Source: JBAZTO01 sp041661865
Lineage (GTDB): Bacteria; Planctomycetota; Phycisphaerae; SM23-33
Length of the DNA: 64,000 nt
Assembly (NCBI GenBank): GCA_041661865.1
Contig: JBAZTO010000008.1
Span: 26,752 to 90,751, forward strand
Reading direction: 5' to 3'
Part shown: positions 60,901 through 64,000 of the stretch, in pieces
How the letters are laid out: every line of letters begins with the position of its first letter
Numbering within the stretch: position 1 is the first letter of the stretch
The notes under the pieces: model-generated
Seen by the model: the letters and a program-made list of their open reading frames with translations, nothing else
Told to the model about the DNA's origin: nothing
The model's database searches: none
Translations under genes and position numbers: made by a program

Positions 60901-63656
60901 TGGTCATTCTGTCGGAGGCATACGCCGGCTATCGCCACAGCCTCCTGGACGCTGTCATCGGCCTGATCAATGTGGGACCGGAATCCAAGGCCCTTGATCA
61001 GCCTGCCGGCATCTTTGTGCGGAATGTGGCCCAGTTACCCGAAGAGGATGCGCTCCTGCTCCAGGCCGTCAGCCGCATCGTGCTCAGCGACCGCTCCGGC
61101 ACCCTGTCTGAGCAATTGGATCGGCAGGTGCTGCCCGAGTGGGAGGCGACCCCGTTCAGGCCGACCCGAAGGAGCGAGCGGCCCCTGCGTCAGAGCGGCC
61201 AATCGCCGCGTCGCGATTTGATGCTCTTCAACGGCTGGGGCGGATTCACGACCGACGGCCGCGAGTACGTCGTCGTCCTGGCTCCTGGCATGGTCACGCC
61301 CGCGCCGTGGGTCAATGTCCTGGCCAATCCCTACTTCGGTTCGGTCGTCAGCGAATCCGGGGCGGCCTATACGTGGTACCAGAACGCCCACGAGTTTCGG
61401 CTGACGCCCTGGTACAACGACGCGGTCAGCGACGTCAGCGGCGAAGGCTTCTATCTCCGCGACGAGGAGACCGGCATCTTCTGGTCGCCGATGCCCGGCC
61501 CGGCCCGAGGCCGCACCGTGTACGTTTCACGACATGGGCTGGGGTACACGGCTTTCGAGCACAGCGAAGAAGACATCTTCACGGAGATCTTCACGTACGT
61601 GGCGCCGGAGGCCCCCTTGAAGTTCATTGCCGTCAACATCCGCAACCTCAGCGGCCGCTACCGTCGGCTGAGTTTGACCGGCTATGTTGAATGGGTTCTG
61701 GGCGAGAGCCGCCAGCGTAACGCCATGCACGTAGTGACCCGGCTTGATCCACAGACCGGGGCCGTTTTCGCGTCGAACGCCTACGGCCAGGATTTTGGCG
61801 GCGCCGTCGCCTTTCTGCACTGCAATCATCCCCAGCGAACGATCACGAGCCGCCGGACCGAGTTCCTGGGGCGTAACGGTTCGCCCGCCGCACCCGCCGC
61901 CATGGCCCGGAAGGAACTCTCCAACCGGGTCGGCGGCGGTGTGGACCCCTGCGCGGCGATCCAGGCCTACATTGACATCCCGCCCGACGAACAGGCGCAG
62001 GTCGTTTTCGTGCTCGGCGCCGCCGACAGCGAGCAGCAGGCGAGATCCTTGCTGGCACAGCATGGCAACGTGGATGGAGCCCGCCGCGTGCTGGAAGAGG
62101 TCTGGGAATTCTGGAAACGCAATCTCGGCCGAGTCTACGTCGAGACGCCCGATGCGTCCGTAAACCTGCTGGTCAACCATTGGCTGTTGTACCAGACCCT
62201 GGCCTGCCGTCTCTGGGGACGCAGCGGATTCTACCAATCCGGCGGCGCCTACGGCTTCCGCGACCAGTTGCAGGACTCTCTGGCGCTGCTGTACGAGTGT
62301 CCGTGGCTCACGCGAGAGCAGCTGGTCTTGTCCTCCAGCCGCCAGTTCCAGAATGGAGATGTCCAGCACTGGTGGCATCCGCCGTCGGGCCGCGGCGTGC
62401 GCACGCGCATCTCGGACGACTACCTGTGGCTACCCTATGCCCTCTGCCGATACGTCGAGGTGACGGGCGACACCGGTATTCTGGACGAACCGACCGCCTT
62501 CCTGGAAGCCCCGCCGCTGGAACCGGGGGAAGAAAGCCGCTACGGCCTGCCGCGTATCTCCGACCGCCGCGCCACTCTCTGGGATCATTGTGTTCGCGCT
62601 CTGGACCGCGGCATGCGGTATGGAGCCCACGGGATGCCGCTGATGGGATGCGGCGACTGGAACGACGGGATGAACCGCGTCGGTCACGCGGGGACGGGCG
62701 AGAGCGTCTGGCTGGCGTTCTTCCTCCACAACGTGCTGGACTCCTTCGCCAAACTGGCCCAGAAGCGCGGCGACCCTGCCTACGCCGAGAAATGCCACTC
62801 CGAAGCGCGCGGCTTGAGCGAGAGAATCGATGCGAATGCCTGGGACGGCCGCTGGTACTTGCGGGCCTTCTTCGATGACGGCCGGCCCCTGGGTTCGGCG
62901 CAGAACAGCCAATGCCAGATTGACCTCCTGCCGCAAGCCTGGGCGGTCCTCAGCGGGGCGGCCAATCCCGATCGGGCCAGGGGGGCACTGGAAACTTCGC
63001 TGGGACGGCTGGTCGATCCTCACGCGGCGATGATCCGCTTGTTCGAGCCGCCCTTTGACGGCGCGGAGATGGATCCCGGCTACATCCGGGGCTATATCCC
63101 CGGCATTCGGGAGAATGGCGGGCAATACACCCATGCCGCGGTCTGGGCCGTCATGGCCGTGGCCCGGCTTGGCAATGCCCAGGAGGCGTGGCGGCTGTTC
63201 TCGCTGCTCAATCCCATTCGTCATGCCGACTCGCCCGAGGGGGCATCGAAGTACAAGGTCGAGCCCTACGTGGTGGCGGCGGACGTTTATGGCGCCAAGG
63301 GGCGCCAGGGCCAGGGAGGCTGGACCTGGTACACCGGATCAGCCGGCTGGATGTATCGGCTTCTCGTCGAGGACCTGCTGGGGCTCCGGCTTGAGGTCGA
63401 TACGTTGACCTTCTCGCCGCTCTTGCCCGCCGAATGGAACGAGTACACCCTGCATTACCACTACCGCAATACGTTCTACCACATTCGCGTGGTCAAGATG
63501 AGTGAAGGGGCGACACGGGTTCATCGCGTGGTTCTCGACGGCGTCGAGCAGCAAGACAGAAGCATTCACCTGGTCGATGACGGCAAGGAGCACCCAGCCC
63601 TTGTGGAGGTTGGAGATTCACCGGCGAAAACCCTCACGGAGGATGGGACGGCCTGA
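54918..63656 (+). CDS. ndvB: Cyclic beta-glucan synthase, NdvB/ChvB-like (GT84 + GH94)
   Basis: A 2912-aa membrane enzyme that builds and cyclises beta-1,2-glucan from UDP-glucose in the NdvB family. A cytoplasmic N terminus is followed by a helix pair at about 425-475. The GT84 catalytic domain has LDADTQLPPQ (DxD) at about 638 and RRRWARGDWQ near 787, then several helices at about 830-1020. A glycoamylase-like domain begins near 1330 (FLYDGEHKLLSIGYNVD). The C-terminal GH94-type phosphorylase-like domain has GCGDWNDGMN near 2578. Both halves are complete and the length is usual. The start is the TTG at 54918 with GAGG 9 bp upstream; ATG 54942 is possible. The 1,2-linkage itself is inferred. 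Confidence 0.93.
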   Translation: MSSSTWHRMHELWQRIRPSGGSRPPRLDAMNDVEPPLREGLFSTTQLENHARSLATDRKVAPAPGPEMLLQRLAENEDIISRSYDEVAEAIRHGHSQAPAATWLVENYTFIQEQIAQVRLIFPPGYSRQLPRLLSGPLKGFPRIYEMAIELVSHTDGRVDAENISAFVRSYQTVHPLKLGELWAVPIMVSLALVENLRRVSRRIAWRRRHQESAVDWSQRFVQAVRLDPKSLIMILADFVRSEPVLSAPFLAELTSCLQGTHPAMGLVINWVEQELSERGQTLELIQQAESHDQAADHASISHSITSLRQLGKIDWRDLVESLSVTEAILRRDPGGVHLQMDFRSRNLCRREIEDLSRRSGQEEEDVALAALRLAIERTRCPEADPREGTVGYFLIGEGRGEIETEIHYRPSLRRRMQRHVLRRATPVYLLAITLLTAVLSFAVILVVVPGPPWWWLAATSLAVVLVASRSAVSLVNWRASLWAPPQVLPRLDFSKGIPDGHRTAVIVPVMLSSEATVDNLLEHLELRYLGNRSPNLLMVLLTDLPDAPQEQMPEDKRLLDRALGRIRELNTQYSGAGQTVFYLLHRPRLWNPRQRRWMGHERKRGKIEDFNRLVLTGATESFSRVEGDLTQLRLARYAIVLDADTQLPPQSAWKMAASMAHPLNRPHVDLAHQCVTRGYGILQPRVAVSLPQSQRSRFASLFAGDVGLDPYTREVSNVYQDLFGQGQFVGKAIYDIEAFDTAVSARFPDNRILSHDLIEGCHARCGFLSDVELLEDHPERYLADASRRRRWARGDWQIACWLLPRVPGPDKTRRPNPLPTLAKWMILDNLRRTLVPAALLAAFVLGWFGVPSAALPWTAMLVIVFLLPDILRSMRAMTVKPRQLSWRTYLPYAGAKELRGWAISLLELLLTPFHAFIYVAEILRTQWRLVSHQRLLEWQTASEADRQTRTTLASTFMAMWPAPVAAAVVATLLARRMVPGNMQAAPESIIAVGLLLAAWFISPAILWSLGRPAVRRRGSIDDRQRLFLRKTARRTWAYFAQFVGPAHHWLPPDNFQQDPPIGEATRTSPTNMGMALLGNLAAWDFGYVSVATLLDRTRQAFGTMEDLPRHRGHFFNWYDTRTLEPAPPRYVSTADSGNLSGVLVTLKAGLAELADRPILPPGWREGLADAVGILLEELDRPANDDTPASGRLRTTMLQQMECLQSAGAALSEAFKALSSLAAAASQMEPMVEPESEIAYWLSAVRHQSEDLRDDLDWLAPWLKHSPRQRQDRPMPPFQNPIPSLRDLASLVPAAQAPGGDVLELARQRAAQRMAAIENLAERCGEMSEMDFDFLYDGEHKLLSIGYNVDTHQKDPGYYDLLASEARLCSFLGIALGQVPLEHWFHLGRQLAPGGRAAVLISWSGSMFEYLMPLLLMPNYDATLIEQSCREAVARQVRYGLRQGVPWGISESCYNQLDSQRAYQYRAFGVPGLGLKQGLRDDLVVAPYAAILALMIDQKAACANLEVMASRGLLGRYGFYEAADYTPSRVRPGQEFSLVCSHMAHHSGMSLLALDQALLGQPMHGRFLSDPRIRASLLLLQERIPLAEVRTRIDMTRAEPHLKHAAEAIDTSLRTFTTADSPVPQVHLLSNGRYHVMITAAGSGASRWQNLALTRWQEDATRDHWGTFLYIRDLDAGLFWSATPQPTGCKFDHYEAQFSQGVAEFRATREDIQAYMRVAVSSEDDVELRRLVLSNLSNRERHIEILSYAEVAMLNGPNASEQPAFNGLFIEVEALPAKAAVVCARRTRSPQENWPLFFHEMIVHHQPISKGVSCQTDRSRFLGRSRTTANPASLAGDFPDTGGPTLDPVMVVRRTITLEPGQSVTVDAVWGVAPDRAAAFSLLDRYCDPHLATRVFELALVHSQILLHELQATEANAQLFGRMACFLAYANPRLRARASLIARNRKGQSALWAYGISGDLPIVLLRISDPGALDLVRQMIQAHAYWRHKGLQVDLVILSEAYAGYRHSLLDAVIGLINVGPESKALDQPAGIFVRNVAQLPEEDALLLQAVSRIVLSDRSGTLSEQLDRQVLPEWEATPFRPTRRSERPLRQSGQSPRRDLMLFNGWGGFTTDGREYVVVLAPGMVTPAPWVNVLANPYFGSVVSESGAAYTWYQNAHEFRLTPWYNDAVSDVSGEGFYLRDEETGIFWSPMPGPARGRTVYVSRHGLGYTAFEHSEEDIFTEIFTYVAPEAPLKFIAVNIRNLSGRYRRLSLTGYVEWVLGESRQRNAMHVVTRLDPQTGAVFASNAYGQDFGGAVAFLHCNHPQRTITSRRTEFLGRNGSPAAPAAMARKELSNRVGGGVDPCAAIQAYIDIPPDEQAQVVFVLGAADSEQQARSLLAQHGNVDGARRVLEEVWEFWKRNLGRVYVETPDASVNLLVNHWLLYQTLACRLWGRSGFYQSGGAYGFRDQLQDSLALLYECPWLTREQLVLSSSRQFQNGDVQHWWHPPSGRGVRTRISDDYLWLPYALCRYVEVTGDTGILDEPTAFLEAPPLEPGEESRYGLPRISDRRATLWDHCVRALDRGMRYGAHGMPLMGCGDWNDGMNRVGHAGTGESVWLAFFLHNVLDSFAKLAQKRGDPAYAEKCHSEARGLSERIDANAWDGRWYLRAFFDDGRPLGSAQNSQCQIDLLPQAWAVLSGAANPDRARGALETSLGRLVDPHAAMIRLFEPPFDGAEMDPGYIRGYIPGIRENGGQYTHAAVWAVMAVARLGNAQEAWRLFSLLNPIRHADSPEGASKYKVEPYVVAADVYGAKGRQGQGGWTWYTGSAGWMYRLLVEDLLGLRLEVDTLTFSPLLPAEWNEYTLHYHYRNTFYHIRVVKMSEGATRVHRVVLDGVEQQDRSIHLVDDGKEHPALVEVGDSPAKTLTEDGTA

Positions 63657-64000
63657 ATGTCGCCGCCAACCCGGCCGTGCCCGCTGAAAGCGGCGGCAGT
63701 GGCGGAGCAACCGACTCGCAATGAGCGGAGGTTAGGGGTTAGAGGTTAGAGCCCTGTCACAGATGATTTGATGGGTGCCACGGCTGCGTCGTGTGCAGCC
63801 GTGCATAGCGTCGACACTGCTGCAAACATCGCAGCAGTGGCACCCGATCCATCGTTTGACGAGTAACAGAGCACTAGCCCGCATATTTCACGCAGTTTGC
63901 CCATAAATAAGTTGCCGATGTCCTAACTATTTGCTATATAAGTAGTTACCAGACCTCTTATAGGCAATTAGAAAGGCCATCGGCATGACAGACTGTACCA
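63657..64000. other. 3' intergenic region with family B element and AT-rich promoter-like stretch
   Basis: 344 bp. Family B copy 3 lies at 63774-63844. From about 63900 the composition turns AT-rich (CTATTTGCTATATAAGTAGTT), and an AAAGG at 63972-63976 precedes an ATG at 63985. This could be the start of a further gene that runs beyond the window; only about five codons are visible, so no product can be named. Confidence 0.45.
63774..63844. repeat. Family B three-way-junction repeat, copy 3
   Basis: The core is the same as 28411 with one or two base changes (GCAAACATCGC for GCAAACACCGC). The flanks resemble inverted ends: TAGAGCCCTGTCACAGATGA on the left and TCGTTTGACGAGTAACAGAG followed by CACTA on the right. 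Located 117 bp after the ndvB-like stop. Confidence 0.75.

Noticed and set aside
1..64000. tRNA or rRNA genes and prophage or IS transposase genes
   Set aside because: None seen: no cloverleaf with a T-loop consensus noticed in intergenic DNA, no rRNA-like blocks and no integrase, transposase or phage structural gene among the supported frames.

Overview
The window is about 64 kb of GC-rich bacterial chromosome carrying roughly 45 supported protein genes and no rRNA, tRNA or CRISPR array that I could see. It most likely comes from a member of the Planctomycetota, perhaps a Phycisphaerae-like lineage. This is inferred from protein character: a MetX-MetW fusion, GT-C/TPR membrane proteins, several SPFH proteins, McsA/McsB outside the Firmicutes, and abundant palindromic intergenic repeats. 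No taxonomic marker gene is present to prove it. The cell envelope appears diderm, because there are lipoproteins, a LolA-like protein and type II secretion/pilus-like parts.

Layout. 1-5.1 kb: hemB and a NUDT22-like Nudix gene, then on the minus strand mcsA-mcsB (protein arginine kinase and its activator), a GT9 glycosyltransferase and a PTPS/QueD-family gene. 5.3-7.3 kb: a CPC-type metal P-type ATPase. 7.4-18.6 kb: an ABC-2 permease divergent from a six-gene run of three SPFH (HflK/HflC/stomatin-like) membrane proteins, an ABC ATPase, a second ABC-2 permease and a large anchored protein of unknown function. This is the best candidate for an undescribed membrane system here. 18.6-24.3 kb: birA, a YjbQ-family gene, hisI, a TrkH-type K+ transporter, rpiB, and a fusion of the tRNA t6A enzyme TsaC/Sua5 with a YwlE-type arginine phosphatase. 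24.5-28.3 kb: a LolCD/MacB-like ABC pair, a VTT-like membrane protein and a LolA-like lipoprotein. 28.5-32.3 kb: dapF, an unknown 542-aa protein, a methyltransferase and a DinB-like protein. 32.5-37.7 kb: a GT-C/TPR membrane protein, a transglutaminase-like exported protein and a Dus tRNA-dihydrouridine synthase. 38-41.6 kb: rimO, pgsA, pgpA and uppP. 41.7-48.8 kb: an SGNH esterase, a small membrane protein, an ExeA-like ATPase with a GspB-like protein and a pseudopilin that carries the same C-terminal module, then purE, a Zn alcohol dehydrogenase and an AP-superfamily lipoprotein. 48.8-54.4 kb: metX-metW and a solitary type IIG-like restriction-modification protein. 54.9-63.7 kb: a 2912-aa cyclic beta-glucan synthase (NdvB-like).

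Intergenic DNA is unusually structured. At least six families of palindromic repeats sit between genes. Family A (20226, 24360, 41577, 45316, 54460) has nested hairpins within terminal inverted repeats. Family B (28411, 35055, 63774) folds on paper into a three-way junction. Two elements are flanked by 20-28 bp direct duplications, which suggests mobility or duplication-mediated spread.

Functional links. McsB/McsA (3.0-4.6 kb) and the YwlE-like phosphatase domain (23.1-24.3 kb) together suggest a protein-arginine phosphorylation cycle. In Bacillus subtilis, ywlC (sua5), ywlE and ywlF (rpiB) lie in the same order as the fused gene and rpiB here. pgsA-pgpA-uppP form an overlapping phospholipid/undecaprenyl-phosphate unit, and the exeA-gspB-pseudopilin genes form a small secretion/pilus unit.
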